Source: Candidatus Allofournierella pullicola (GTDB taxonomy: Bacteria > Bacillota > Clostridia > Oscillospirales > Ruminococcaceae). Taken from it: a stretch of DNA of 64,000 nt. A program made the position numbers and the translations under genes. The notes under the pieces were generated by a model, which saw nothing but the letters and a program-made list of their open reading frames with translations, had not been told where the DNA came from and ran no database searches. Numbering within the stretch: the stretch's first letter is position 1; each line of letters opens with the position of its first letter. Shown here piece after piece: positions 55,625-64,000 of this stretch. The stretch is from contig DXFW01000034.1 of the NCBI GenBank assembly GCA_019114225.1, positions 1 to 64,000 of the forward strand, written 5' to 3'.

Positions 55625-56953
55625 TTACTCCCTCGCAGGCAAAAGCGCCAGATGACGGCGCATTAAAACGAATGCCGCCGCCGCGGTGAGCAGCACCGCC
55701 GCGGGATAGGCCACCCACACGCCCTCCAGGCCCAGCCAGAGGGGCAGGGTGAACAGGAACAGGGGCTGCGCGCCCAGCGGCTCGCCATAGGCCAGAATGC
55801 CTCCGGCCAGCGGTTCGCCCACCGCGCAGAAATAGCTGCAGGAAAAGCGGGCCACCGCCACAATGGGGCAGGCGAGGGTGAGAGTCCACATGGCCGCCGC
55901 GCCCTGGGCCGCCGCCTCGGGGCTGGCGCCGAACACCGCGGGCAGCACCTCCCGTAAGGCAAAGCAGGCCCCGCCGCTGACCAGAGCCACCCCCACCGCC
56001 AGGGCCAGGCCCTTGCGGCGCAGATGGTCGAGGCTGTGCCAGTCCTGCGCGCCCCGGGCGTAGCTGAACAGGGGCTGCAGGCCGTCGCCCACACCGCTGA
56101 TGAGGGGGATGACGCTGCCCAGCACATAGCTGAGCACCGCGTAGACCGCCACGCCCTGGGTGCCGCCGTAGCGCAGGGCCCGCAGATTGGTGATGAGCAG
56201 GATGGCGCTGGTGGAGATGGACAGCCCGAAGGGCGACACCGCATAGTGCAGAATGCCTTTTACCATCCGCGGGCAGGGGATGAACTGTTCAAGGCGCAGC
56301 GGCCAGCCCTTATGGGCCAGCAGCAGCGGCAGCGCCGCCAGGGCGCAGGCCCCCTGGGACAGGCCGGTGGCCAGCGCCGCGCCGGGCAGGCCCCACTGGA
56401 ACCGCTGGATGAACAGCCAGTCCAGAAAAATGTTGCCCAAAAGCCCGCCCACGGTGACGGTCATGGCCCCCAGCGTGCGCCCGGCGCTGCGCATCAGGGG
56501 CAACAGGCCGGTGGCAAACACCTGGCAGACAGCCAGCAGGCAGACCACCCGGATGTAGGCGGCGGCCAGGGGATAAAGTTCCTCGTTTGCCCCGATGGCG
56601 GGCAGGATGTACGGGTAGGTCAGCCCCAGGCCCACGCCCAGCACCGCGGCGCACACCGCCAGCAGCGTCACCGTGCTGCCCCGGGCGGTGAGAGCCTCGG
56701 CCTCGTCGCCTTTGCCCAGGGCGGTGGCAAGGCGCACCGCGCCGCCAATGCCCACCGCCAGGCTCACCGCCTGGATGAGGGCCACGATGGGCCAGGCCAC
56801 GTTGATGGCCGCCAGACCCGCGTCGCCCAGGTTCTGGCCGATGAACAGGCCGTCCACAATGATAAAGCAGCTGTTCAGCAGCTGGCTGAACATGCTGGGC
56901 AGCGCATAGCGCCAGAATTGGCCGCGGATGGCGGCGGAAGGTTCGTTGTGCAT
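55625..56953 (-). CDS. MATE-family efflux protein
   Basis: 442 residues from the ATG at 56951-56953 (GAGGTGG upstream), twelve membrane segments. PSMFSQLLNSCFIIVDGLFIGQ and the duplicated six-helix halves are typical of the Firmicute MepA-like branch. Sodium- or proton-driven drug or metabolite export; substrate unknown. First gene of a unit with the two following genes (16 nt gap). Confidence 0.9.
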   Translation of the reverse strand: MHNEPSAAIRGQFWRYALPSMFSQLLNSCFIIVDGLFIGQNLGDAGLAAINVAWPIVALIQAVSLAVGIGGAVRLATALGKGDEAEALTARGSTVTLLAVCAAVLGVGLGLTYPYILPAIGANEELYPLAAAYIRVVCLLAVCQVFATGLLPLMRSAGRTLGAMTVTVGGLLGNIFLDWLFIQRFQWGLPGAALATGLSQGACALAALPLLLAHKGWPLRLEQFIPCPRMVKGILHYAVSPFGLSISTSAILLITNLRALRYGGTQGVAVYAVLSYVLGSVIPLISGVGDGLQPLFSYARGAQDWHSLDHLRRKGLALAVGVALVSGGACFALREVLPAVFGASPEAAAQGAAAMWTLTLACPIVAVARFSCSYFCAVGEPLAGGILAYGEPLGAQPLFLFTLPLWLGLEGVWVAYPAAVLLTAAAAFVLMRRHLALLPARE

Positions 56954-57078
56954 TGGTCCACCTCTTTCCTTGGAATTATAGCCTTTTTTCCCGCCCTTGG
57001 CAACGGCGGGGCGGCTCTGGATTTTTGTGCAATGTTCGTATATAATGAAAACAGCACACTTCAAAGGGGGCGGGCGTT

Positions 57079-57588
57079 TTGTACAACAAGATCCAGGTGA
57101 TCCGCAAGCTGCTGATCGGCGCTGTGGCGCTGGCGGCGGCCATCTGTATCACCATCTTCATCCGGGAAAACATGGATGTGAACGACCCGGAACAGGCTCT
57201 GCCCTCCATCACCATCACCATGAACGGCACCACCGCCATGGCGCCGGAGATGATCTTCCGGGCGGGATACGAGTGGAACTTTTTGACCACCACCGCCAAG
57301 GACACCCCGCCCTACAGCAGCCAGGACCTGCAGACCCGCACCCCGCCGGTGGAAATGCTGGCCCGCACCTACATGGACATCATCTTCTCCCGGGAGCCGA
57401 AGCACCTGACCATCAGCCGCTCGGACGAGGAGAATTTCGACGCGTTTCTGGAACTGGTGGACGCCGCCGAGGGCCCCATCATCGCCCCCGCCACACCAGG
57501 CGTTTACATGTACCGCGTTCAGGCAGACTTCGGCTGGCGCGGCTCCATCGTCTACTTCTTCCGTATCCGGGTGCAGGCGGGCGGCTGA
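57079..57588 (+). CDS. Membrane-anchored hypothetical protein
   Basis: 169 residues with a TTG start at 57079 behind GGGGGCGGG. One N-terminal membrane anchor or uncut signal (LLIGAVALAAAICITIFI, residues 11-28) and a beta-rich outside domain (PSITITMNG, GVYMYRVQADF, IVYFFRIRVQ). A TATAAT box lies at 57041-57046 but its -35 is weak. No family recognised. Confidence 0.7.
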   Translation: MYNKIQVIRKLLIGAVALAAAICITIFIRENMDVNDPEQALPSITITMNGTTAMAPEMIFRAGYEWNFLTTTAKDTPPYSSQDLQTRTPPVEMLARTYMDIIFSREPKHLTISRSDEENFDAFLELVDAAEGPIIAPATPGVYMYRVQADFGWRGSIVYFFRIRVQAGG

Positions 57589-57606
57589 GCGGAACACCGG
57601 CTTTCG

Positions 57607-57635
57607 GGGCCGCGGCAGAGGGCCGCGGCCCTTTT
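57607..57635 (+). terminator. Terminator
   Basis: 10-bp GGGCCGCGGC (57607-57616) with 57622-57631 and T4. Confidence 0.88.
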
Positions 57636-57657
57636 CGTTTCAAAGGAGGCGTGCAGG

Positions 57658-58533
57658 ATGGCAAAGGAGATCACGGCGCAGCAGGTGTTTGAACTTCTGC
57701 CCCGCCGCAAAGCGGACAGCCACAAGGGCAGCTACGGCAAGGTGATGTGCCTTGCCGGGTCGGCCCGCTTCCGGGGCGCGGCGGCGATGGCCGCCGAGGG
57801 CGCGCTGCGCGCCGGGGCCGGGCTGGTAACGCTGGCCTCGGTGGAGCCGGTCATCGCCGGGGTGGCGGCGCGCACCCCCGAGTGCGTCTTTTTGCCCTGC
57901 CGCCAGAGCGCCGAGGGCGGCGTGAGCGCCCAGAGCGGCAAGGCCGTGCTGGAAAAGGTGCGGGGCATGGATGTGCTGCTGTTCGGGCCGGGTCTCGGCG
58001 ACAGCGAGGACACCGCCGCCCTGCTGGAACAGCTGGGCCCTTCCGCCGGGTGCACGCTGGTGCTGGACGCGGACGGCCTGAACGCCGCCGCCAAAATGGA
58101 GGCGCTGCCCCGCTCGCCGGGGCTGCCGCTGATTCTGACGCCCCACCCCGGGGAGATGGCCCGCCTGTGCGGCCTGACCACCGCCGAGGTGAACGCCGGG
58201 CGGGAGGGCATTGCCGCCGGCTACGCCCGTGCCGAGGACTGCGTGGTGGTGCTCAAAGGCCACCGCACCATCGTGGCGGGCCCGGGGGGCGAGGTGTTCG
58301 TGAACCCCACCGGCAATCCCGGCCTTTCCCGGGGCGGCAGCGGGGACATTCTGGCGGGCATGATCGCCGGCCTCGCGGCCCAGGGCCTTTCGCCCCTGGA
58401 CGCGGCAGTGTGCGGCGTGTGGCTGCACGGGGCAGCGGCGGACCAGTGCGCCAAACGCCTGGGCCAGTACGGCATGCTGCCCCACGACATCTTCACCGAC
58501 CTGGGGACCATCTTCGCCGCCGCAGAGCGGTGA
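57658..58533 (+). CDS. nnrD: ADP-dependent NAD(P)H-hydrate dehydratase
   Basis: 291 residues. Ribokinase-like repair enzyme: KGSYGKVMCLAGS near residue 22, LFGPGLGD near 108, LTPHPGEMARL near 160 and GGSGDILAGM near 224. Restores damaged NAD(P)H hydrates. The epimerase (NnrE) domain often fused in bacteria is absent here. AAAGGAGG before ATG. Confidence 0.93.
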   Translation: MAKEITAQQVFELLPRRKADSHKGSYGKVMCLAGSARFRGAAAMAAEGALRAGAGLVTLASVEPVIAGVAARTPECVFLPCRQSAEGGVSAQSGKAVLEKVRGMDVLLFGPGLGDSEDTAALLEQLGPSAGCTLVLDADGLNAAAKMEALPRSPGLPLILTPHPGEMARLCGLTTAEVNAGREGIAAGYARAEDCVVVLKGHRTIVAGPGGEVFVNPTGNPGLSRGGSGDILAGMIAGLAAQGLSPLDAAVCGVWLHGAAADQCAKRLGQYGMLPHDIFTDLGTIFAAAER

Positions 58534-58541
58534 CAAACAGC

Positions 58542-58582
58542 AAAAAGCGGGGCCGCGTTCTGTTTGGAACGCGGCCCCCTTT
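58542..58582. terminator. Bidirectional terminator
   Basis: 12-bp GGGGCCGCGTTC (58549-58560) with 58567-58578; A5 (T5 on minus) and T4 flanks. Ends nnrD and the convergent ZIP-like gene. Confidence 0.9.
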
Positions 58583-59302
58583 TCATCCCAGCAGGGTGCT
58601 CAGAGCGAACATGGCCCCGAAGCCCAGCGCGGCCCCTGCCGCGCCCCGGCCTCCTTCCCCCAGCGCGGCGGGGGCCAGCTGACGGGCCACGGTGCAGGCC
58701 ATGGCGCCCGCCGCGGCTCCCATCAGCCAGGGCAGTGCCGGCGCGAGGCGCACCGCCAGCGCTCCGGCCAGCGCCGCCCCCGCCAGCTCCACCAGGCCGC
58801 TGGCCGCCCCTGCCCCGAAGGCCATCCGCCGGGAAGCTCCCTTCGCCCGCAAAGGCAGGCTGAGGGCCGCGCCCTCGGGAAAATTCTGCAGCCCCAGGCC
58901 CAGGCTGAAGGTGAGGGCTCCCGCAAGCCCCGCCCCGTGGGCGGCCGTCGCCCCCGCAAGGCCCACGGCCATGCCCTGGGGCAGGTTGTAAAAGGCGCTG
59001 GCCAGCACAAGGCCCGCCGCGCCGCCCGTCCGGGTGACGCGCCCGGCCAGCGGGCCCAGGGCCGTCAGCGCCGCCGCGCCAAGAAAAAAGCCCGCCAGCG
59101 CCGCCGGCCAGCCGCCGCTTTGTGCCGCGGGCAGCAGCAGGCCGAACAGCCCCGCCCCCAGCATAATGCCCGCCGAAAGGCCCGTGGCCCCCCGCCCCGG
59201 GCCGGCGGTGCGCCGCCCGGTCAAAAACACCGTCCCCGCGCCCAGCGCCGTGCACAGGCAGGGCACAAGGTCCATCCATATCGCCGCCGTGATCCGGTGC
59301 AA
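58583..59302 (-). CDS. ZIP-family (GufA-like) transporter with altered metal site
   Basis: 239 residues from a TTG at 59300-59302 preceded by GGGGG; an ATG nine codons later (59275) is the alternative. Eight membrane segments. The fourth-helix motif reads YNLPQG instead of HNxPEG and the fifth QNFPEG; Gln in the latter is usual for GufA members, but loss of the helix-four His and Glu would weaken zinc or iron binding. Transported ion uncertain. Confidence 0.78.
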   Translation of the reverse strand: MHRITAAIWMDLVPCLCTALGAGTVFLTGRRTAGPGRGATGLSAGIMLGAGLFGLLLPAAQSGGWPAALAGFFLGAAALTALGPLAGRVTRTGGAAGLVLASAFYNLPQGMAVGLAGATAAHGAGLAGALTFSLGLGLQNFPEGAALSLPLRAKGASRRMAFGAGAASGLVELAGAALAGALAVRLAPALPWLMGAAAGAMACTVARQLAPAALGEGGRGAAGAALGFGAMFALSTLLG

Positions 59303-59396
59303 ATCTCTCGACCCCCTTTTTCCCACTGTATACAGCAAAGGGGAAAAGGGTGCCTGTTTTTGGGGGCAAACCCGCCGGGCAGGGGCCAAAGCGGCA

Positions 59397-59423
59397 ACAA
59401 AAAAGCCCCCCGTTCCGGGGGGC
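59397..59423 (-). terminator. CYTH gene terminator
   Basis: GCCCCCC (59405-59411), GTTCC loop, GGGGGGC (59417-59423), T6 on minus. Confidence 0.88.
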
Positions 59424-59435
59424 AGGGCGGGACGT

Positions 59436-59927
59436 TCAGTCCTCGCCTCTTGTTTTTGCCCAGTAGTCGGCCATGCTCTGGCCCTTCTCGCCGGTGACCT
59501 CATGCTCCAGATACTCCCGCAGCACGCCGGGCTTCCAGGCAAGGGCCTGGGCCTCGGAGGCAAACTCCACCTCGGCGTAGAAGAACTCGTGCTCGGTGCC
59601 CGCGTCCACCCGGTTCACCTCCAGGGTGAGGCCGTCCGCCAAGGGGTAGCGGCGCTGCTCCTTGTGGATGAGGGGCTTGCCGATGAGCTCCTCCAGCTGG
59701 AGGAAGAGCCCCCGCTCCACCGGGGTCTCAATTTCGGTGCGGGAGAGCCCGCCCGGCCCCGCCTTGCCCTTGAAGCAGAGGATATGCTCCACCCCCGCCT
59801 CGTCCGCTTCTTCCCGAATGCGCACGGTGGGCCGCAGGGCGATGTAGCCCTGGCGCATGCGCAGGGTGCGCACCGCCTCCAGGCCCTTGGGCCAGTCCTT
59901 CACCAGCCATTTGCGTTCTATTTCCAT
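59436..59927 (-). CDS. CYTH-domain protein (triphosphate tunnel metalloenzyme)
   Basis: 163 residues. Starts with the ExExK signature EIERKWLV; further tunnel residues in RIREE, CFKGK and TLEVNRVD. Family members hydrolyse tripolyphosphate or thiamine triphosphate, or act as adenylate cyclases; the short single-domain form favours a tripolyphosphatase. Divergent from the RlmI-like gene. Confidence 0.92.
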   Translation of the reverse strand: MEIERKWLVKDWPKGLEAVRTLRMRQGYIALRPTVRIREEADEAGVEHILCFKGKAGPGGLSRTEIETPVERGLFLQLEELIGKPLIHKEQRRYPLADGLTLEVNRVDAGTEHEFFYAEVEFASEAQALAWKPGVLREYLEHEVTGEKGQSMADYWAKTRGED

Positions 59928-59958
59928 GGTTTTGTGTCTCCTTTTCCGGCCCGCGCCC

Positions 59959-59987
59959 TTGCCGTGGGCGGCGCGACCCGCTATACT
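59959..59987 (+). promoter_or_regulatory. Promoter of the RlmI-like gene
   Basis: TTGCCG (59959-59964), 17-nt spacer, TATACT (59982-59987). An AATGGTACCATT palindrome follows at 59988-59999. Confidence 0.65.
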
Positions 59988-60041
59988 GAAATGGTACCAT
60001 TATTATAACCGCTTTTCAACCGATATGAGGGAGCCTTTGTT

Positions 60042-61271
60042 ATGAAAGCTGAACGACCCTATCCCGCCTATACCGTCACCCCCAAGGCCGAGGCCGCCAT
60101 TCTGAAAGGCCACCCCTGGGTGTACGCCGATGAGATCACCGCCGCCCCCGACCCCGCCCCGGAAAACGGCGCGGTGGTGGACGTGCTCAGCCGCAAGGGG
60201 CGATACTTAGGCAGCGGCCTTCTGAGCGAGGCCAGCAAGATACGAGTGCGCCTTTTGGGCCGCAACGCCAACGACCGCTTTGACGAAAGTTTCTGGCGGC
60301 GGCGCGTCGAGTATGCCTGGGCCTACCGCAAGGCCATCTACCCCGCGGAGGACCTGCAGTGCTGCCGGGTGGTGTTCGGCGAGGCGGACAGCCTGCCCGG
60401 CGTGACGGTGGACCGCTTCGGGCCCATCCTGTCGGTGCAGATTCTCTCCTACGGCATGGACCAGCGCAAGGAGCTGCTGGCCCGGCTGCTGGTGGAGACG
60501 CTGGCCGCCGACGGCCAGGTCATCGAGGGCGTTTTTCTTCGCAATGACGTGGCCCTGCGGGAAAAAGAGGGCCTCAGCGAGGGCAAGGGCTGGCTGGAAG
60601 TGCCGGGCCTTATTCACCCGGAGAAAGCCGAGACCATCATCACCGAGAACGGCGTGCGCTATCATGTGGACGTGGAAAACGGCCAGAAGACCGGCTTCTT
60701 CCTGGACCAGAAGCTCAACCGCCGCCGGGTGGCCGGGCTTTCGAAGGGCCGCCGGGTGCTGGACTGCTTCACCCACACCGGCAGCTTTGCTTTGAACGCC
60801 GCCTTTGGCGGGGCCGAACATGTGACGGCGGTGGACGTGAGCGAGGCCGCGGTGGAGATGGCCCGCCAAAACGCCGTTCTGAACGGCCTTGAGGGCCGGA
60901 TGGACTTTGTCTGCGCCGACGTGTTCGACCTGCTGCCCGGCCTTGAGGGCAAGTGCGACTACGACTTCATCATCCTGGACCCGCCCGCCTTCACCAAGGC
61001 ACGCAAGACGGCGGCAAACGCCATGCGGGGCTACAAGGAAATCAACTACCGGGCCATGAAGCTGCTGCCCCGGGGCGGCATTCTGGCCACCGCCAGTTGC
61101 AGCCATTTTGCCACCCCCGCCATGTTCGAGGCCATGCTGGCCGACGCGGCTCAGGACGCCGGGCGGCAGCTGCGGCAGATCGAGGCCCGCCAGCAGGCCC
61201 CCGACCACCCCATCCTGTGGAACGTGGAGGAGACGAACTATCTGAAATTCTATCTCTTCCAGGTGGTGTGA
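60042..61271 (+). CDS. rlmI: 23S rRNA (cytosine-C5) methyltransferase, RlmI-like
   Basis: 409 residues. N-terminal PUA domain (LKGHPWVYADEI), RlmI-type middle (NGQKTGFFLDQ near 225), SAM-binding DCFTHTGSFAL near 245 and catalytic LDPPAFTK near 310. Methylates 23S rRNA; exact position assumed from family. Monocistronic. Confidence 0.9.
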   Translation: MKAERPYPAYTVTPKAEAAILKGHPWVYADEITAAPDPAPENGAVVDVLSRKGRYLGSGLLSEASKIRVRLLGRNANDRFDESFWRRRVEYAWAYRKAIYPAEDLQCCRVVFGEADSLPGVTVDRFGPILSVQILSYGMDQRKELLARLLVETLAADGQVIEGVFLRNDVALREKEGLSEGKGWLEVPGLIHPEKAETIITENGVRYHVDVENGQKTGFFLDQKLNRRRVAGLSKGRRVLDCFTHTGSFALNAAFGGAEHVTAVDVSEAAVEMARQNAVLNGLEGRMDFVCADVFDLLPGLEGKCDYDFIILDPPAFTKARKTAANAMRGYKEINYRAMKLLPRGGILATASCSHFATPAMFEAMLADAAQDAGRQLRQIEARQQAPDHPILWNVEETNYLKFYLFQVV

Positions 61272-61286
61272 GGGCGGCAAAAACCG

Positions 61287-61316
61287 TTGACATCGGCCGC
61301 CGCCGCGCCGTATAAT
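61287..61316 (+). promoter_or_regulatory. glnN promoter
   Basis: Consensus TTGACA (61287-61292), 18-nt spacer, consensus TATAAT (61311-61316). Confidence 0.88.
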
Positions 61317-61362
61317 TTCTCACATAAGTTTTTTGCCGCGCCGCGGCAGGGAGGAACCGACC

Positions 61363-63447
61363 ATGCCCAATCCGAAGGAAGTGTACGGCTCGCTGGTGTT
61401 CAACGAGCATGTGATGAAGGAGCGGCTGCCCGCCGCCACCTACAAGAGCCTGAAGGCCACCCTGCAAAAGGGCCAGCCCCTGGACATCGAGCTGGCCAAC
61501 GTGGTGGCCAGCTTCATGCGGGACTGGGCCATCGAGAAGGGCGCCACCCACTACACCCACTGGTTCCAGTCGCTCACCGGCATTACCAGCGAAAAGCACG
61601 ACAGCTTCATCAGCCCCATGAAGGACGGCACCGCCATCATGGAGTTTTCCGGCAAGGAACTGGTGCGGGGCGAGTCGGACGCGTCCAGCTTCCCCTCCGG
61701 CGGCCTGCGGGCCACCGCCGAGGCCCGGGGCTACACCACCTGGGACCCCACCAGCTACGCCTTTGTGAAGGACGGCACCCTGTGCATTCCCACCGCGTTC
61801 TGCAGCTGGACGGGCGAGGCCCTGGACGAAAAGACCCCTCTGCTGCGCAGCATGAAGGCGGTGAGCGACCAGGCCTGCCGCATTCTGAAGCTGTTCGGCA
61901 AGGACGTGGCCCATGTGGACGTGACCGTGGGCCTGGAGCAGGAGTACTTCCTCATCAAGAAGGAGCACTACGAGCAGCGTGAGGACCTCATCCTCACCGG
62001 CCGCACCCTCTTCGGCGCGGCCCCCGCCAAGGGCCAGGAGCTGGAGGAGCACTACTTCGGCGCCCTGCGCCCGGAGGTGAGCGCCTTCATGCACGAGCTG
62101 GACGAGGAGCTGTGGAAGCTGGGCGTGGCCGCAAAGACCAAGCACAACGAGGTGGCCCCGGCCCAGCACGAGCTGGCCCCCCTCTTCGACCGCTGCAACG
62201 TGGCGGTGGACCACAACCTGCTGACCATGGAATTCATGCGCCGGCTGGCCCCGAAGCACGGCCTTGTGTGCCTTTTGCATGAGAAGCCCTTCGAAGGGGT
62301 CAACGGCTCCGGCAAGCACAACAACTGGTCGCTGAGCACCCCCGGCATGAACCTGCTGGACCCCGGCGACACCCCCATGGATAACCTGCAGTTCCTCATC
62401 TTCTTCGCCGCCGTCATCCGCGCGGTGGACGAGTATCAGGACCTGCTGCGCATGTGCATTGCCTCGGCGGGCAACGAGCACCGCCTGGGCGGCAACGAGG
62501 CGCCTCCGGCCATCGTGTCGGTGTTCGTGGGCGACGATCTGGCCGCCATTCTGGACGCCATCGCCTCCGACAGCCAGTACGTGGCGCCCGAGGCCACAAA
62601 GATCGACCTGGGCGTGGACGTGCTGCCCAAGTTTGCCAAGGACACCACCGACCGCAACCGCACCAGCCCCTTCGCCTTCACCGGCAACAAGTTCGAGTTC
62701 CGCATGCCCGGCTCCTCCGCCAACATGTCCGACCCGAACACCGTGCTGAACACGGCGGTGGCCAAGGAGCTGAAGGGCTACGCCGACGAGCTGGAGCAGG
62801 CCGAGGACTTTGACACCGCCGTCATCGCGCTGGTCAAGCGCACCATCCGCGACCACAAGCGGGTCATTTTCAACGGCAACGGCTACTCCAAGGAGTGGGA
62901 GGCGGAAGCCGCCCGCCGCGGCCTTGACTCCACCCCCGCCGCCTCCGACGCGCTGGCGGCGATGATCCAGCCGAAGAATCTGGAGCTGTTCCGCATGATG
63001 GGCGTGCTCAGCGAGACCGAGGCCCGCAGCCGCTACGAGGTGAAGCTGGAAAACTACGCCAAGGTGCGCCACATCGAGGCCGGCACCATGATGGAGATGA
63101 CCCGCCGCCAGCTGGTGCCCGCCGCCTGCGCCTACATGACCGACCTGGCCAACGGCATTGCCGCAAAACAGGCCGCCTGCCCCGGGATCAGCTGCAAGGC
63201 GGAGGAGAAAGCCCTGCGCCAGCTGACCAACTACACCGACGCCATGAGCGACGCGGCCGACCGGCTGGAAGCCCAGGTGGAAGCCGCCGAGGCCATGACC
63301 GACGCGCTGGAGGAGGCCAAGGCCTACCACGACCAGGTGCTGCCCGCCATGCAGGCCCTGCGCGCCGCCGCCGACGCGGCGGAGGGGATCTGCGGCCAGG
63401 ACTACTGGCCCCTGCCCAGCTACAGCACCATGCTGTTTTACGTGTAA
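61363..63447 (+). CDS. glnN: Glutamine synthetase type III
   Basis: 694 residues from the ATG at 61363 (GGGAGG upstream), the long GSIII form of Clostridia and Bacteroides. SLVFNEHVM at the N-terminus, GLEQEYFLI near 195, [13 protein letters not shown] near 265 and [10 protein letters not shown] near 313 (metal, ATP and glutamate sites). Assimilates ammonia. Strong own promoter and terminator. Confidence 0.97.
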   Translation: MPNPKEVYGSLVFNEHVMKERLPAATYKSLKATLQKGQPLDIELANVVASFMRDWAIEKGATHYTHWFQSLTGITSEKHDSFISPMKDGTAIMEFSGKELVRGESDASSFPSGGLRATAEARGYTTWDPTSYAFVKDGTLCIPTAFCSWTGEALDEKTPLLRSMKAVSDQACRILKLFGKDVAHVDVTVGLEQEYFLIKKEHYEQREDLILTGRTLFGAAPAKGQELEEHYFGALRPEVSAFMHELDEELWKLGVAAKTKHNEVAPAQHELAPLFDRCNVAVDHNLLTMEFMRRLAPKHGLVCLLHEKPFEGVNGSGKHNNWSLSTPGMNLLDPGDTPMDNLQFLIFFAAVIRAVDEYQDLLRMCIASAGNEHRLGGNEAPPAIVSVFVGDDLAAILDAIASDSQYVAPEATKIDLGVDVLPKFAKDTTDRNRTSPFAFTGNKFEFRMPGSSANMSDPNTVLNTAVAKELKGYADELEQAEDFDTAVIALVKRTIRDHKRVIFNGNGYSKEWEAEAARRGLDSTPAASDALAAMIQPKNLELFRMMGVLSETEARSRYEVKLENYAKVRHIEAGTMMEMTRRQLVPAACAYMTDLANGIAAKQAACPGISCKAEEKALRQLTNYTDAMSDAADRLEAQVEAAEAMTDALEEAKAYHDQVLPAMQALRAAADAAEGICGQDYWPLPSYSTMLFYV

Positions 63448-63468
63448 ACCCAAATATAAAGTGAGCGA

Positions 63469-63501
63469 CCCGCCCGGCTTTTGCCGGACGGGCCGTTTTT
63501 T
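63469..63501 (+). terminator. glnN terminator
   Basis: 10-bp stem with one C/A mismatch (63469-63478 with 63483-63492), TTTT loop, T6 at 63496-63501. Confidence 0.9.
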
Positions 63502-64000
63502 CTATTGCCAGATCCATCGGGCAAACCAGCGGTTGGCCCGGCACAAAACGTATTCCTTCGCGCCGTCCTTTTCAAACACCCGCAGGGCCCCCATCCGCTC
63601 CTGTTCGTTTTCGGCAAAGCCCCGCCCGGCCATATAGTCGGTGATGTCGGCCTCCGGCGCGGCCAGCACCACTTTGGGCCCGCTTGCTACTTCTGTCCAG
63701 GGCTCGTTCAGAAGAGCGACCCGTGCAAGGCCCCACCCCGCCGACACAAAATTCGCCGTGCCGAAGGCGGCGGCGGAGGAAAGGCACGCCGCCAGCAGCG
63801 CGGCGGCCAGCGCCAGGGCGGCAAAGGCAGCCAGCGCCCGGCGGCGCTTTTTCTTCCACCGGGCGGCAAAGGCCAAAAAAGCCCGCTCTTCCTGCGCCGC
63901 TTCCTGTGGGGCGGCGGGGGCGCGCAGCTGTTCCAGCCGGGCGCGGCAGACGGCGCAGCGGGCCAAATGTTCTTCCACAAAGGCGGCGGTGTCCTCGCTC
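63502..64000 (-). CDS. Zinc-finger (anti-sigma-like) membrane protein, 5' end beyond window
   Basis: The frame stays open past position 64000, so the N-terminus is missing. Visible: SEDTAAFVEEHLARCAVC, the His-x3-Cys-x2-Cys part of a zf-HC2 zinc finger, then a basic stretch KKKRRR, a membrane segment (about ALAAFAALALAAALLAACL) and an outside domain with four Trp. This layout is that of anti-sigma factors, whose sigma gene would lie to the right. Function by family analogy only. Confidence 0.75.
   Translation of the reverse strand, partial: SEDTAAFVEEHLARCAVCRARLEQLRAPAAPQEAAQEERAFLAFAARWKKKRRRALAAFAALALAAALLAACLSSAAAFGTANFVSAGWGLARVALLNEPWTEVASGPKVVLAAPEADITDYMAGRGFAENEQERMGALRVFEKDGAKEYVLCRANRWFARWIWQ

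Overview
The window is a chromosomal segment of a GC-rich, low-motility Firmicute, most probably a gut Oscillospiraceae/Ruminococcaceae relative (Faecalibacterium/Gemmiger/Subdoligranulum-like). The signs are sigma-A promoters and strong GGAGG ribosome sites, spoVA sporulation genes, a preQ1-III riboswitch in front of queT (a class first described in Faecalibacterium), archaeal-type ProRS, type III glutamine synthetase, and Clostridia-type Fhs, ThiI/NifS and DUF1934 genes. Almost everything is housekeeping. There is no rRNA, tRNA, CRISPR array, phage or insertion sequence that I can support.

Layout. 1-5.6 kb (minus): cysteine desulfurase, thiI, cinA and a large membrane protein that joins a degenerate CinA-like domain to a sortase-B-like domain without catalytic residues. 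5.7-7.4 kb: fhs. 7.5-9.3 kb: spoVAC-AD-AE. 9.4-12.2 kb: secA. 12.5-17.7 kb: hemolysin III-like protein, GNATs, HAD phosphatase plus queT under a preQ1-III riboswitch, a phosphofructokinase and an HD hydrolase. 17.8-22.3 kb (minus): racemase, acetyltransferase, metG, tatD and a small protein. 22.6-24.1 kb: acyltransferase-3 and an HTH-AbrB regulator. 24.1-25.2 kb: an apparent ~1.07 kb structured non-coding RNA on the minus strand, with its own promoter and terminator. 25.3-26.7 kb: two related membrane proteins of unknown function, one of them an internal duplication.

26.8-29.2 kb (minus): DUF1934, murI, ddl (cell wall). 29.3-33.0 kb: rpmG-secE-nusG-rplK-rplA-rplJ-rplL with an L10 leader; rpoBC does not follow. 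33.2-34.9 kb: GH13 alpha-glucosidase. 35.2-38.6 kb (minus): ABC type IV-like membrane protein, nicotinate phosphoribosyltransferase, D,D-carboxypeptidase. 38.7-43.9 kb: phosphoesterase, proS, acpP, dapF, flavin-split-barrel protein, GNAT, acetyltransferase. 44.0-47.7 kb (minus): pgk-tpiA-gpmI glycolytic operon. 47.9-49.3 kb: SPFH/NfeD pair. 49.8-52.3 kb: zinc/cadmium-type efflux locus (ArsR/SmtB repressor, HMA chaperone, P1B ATPase) with a clear operator. 52.4-57 kb: SUFU/TPR giant protein, small membrane protein and MATE pump. 57-64 kb: unknown secreted/anchored protein, nnrD, ZIP-like transporter, CYTH, RlmI-like methyltransferase, glnN, and a truncated zinc-finger anti-sigma-like protein.

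Most noteworthy: the ~1.07 kb minus-strand RNA (24092-25163), which has an unusually low GC content, no ORFs on its strand, many stable hairpins and a strong 11-bp terminator, beside a family of unknown membrane proteins. Second, a dispersed ~135-nt intergenic repeat is present in two copies (35062-35198 plus, 49542-49675 minus), and its hairpins differ in sequence but keep pairing. Third, the CinA-like/dead-sortase fusion. All protein identities are from reading motifs; no database search was possible.
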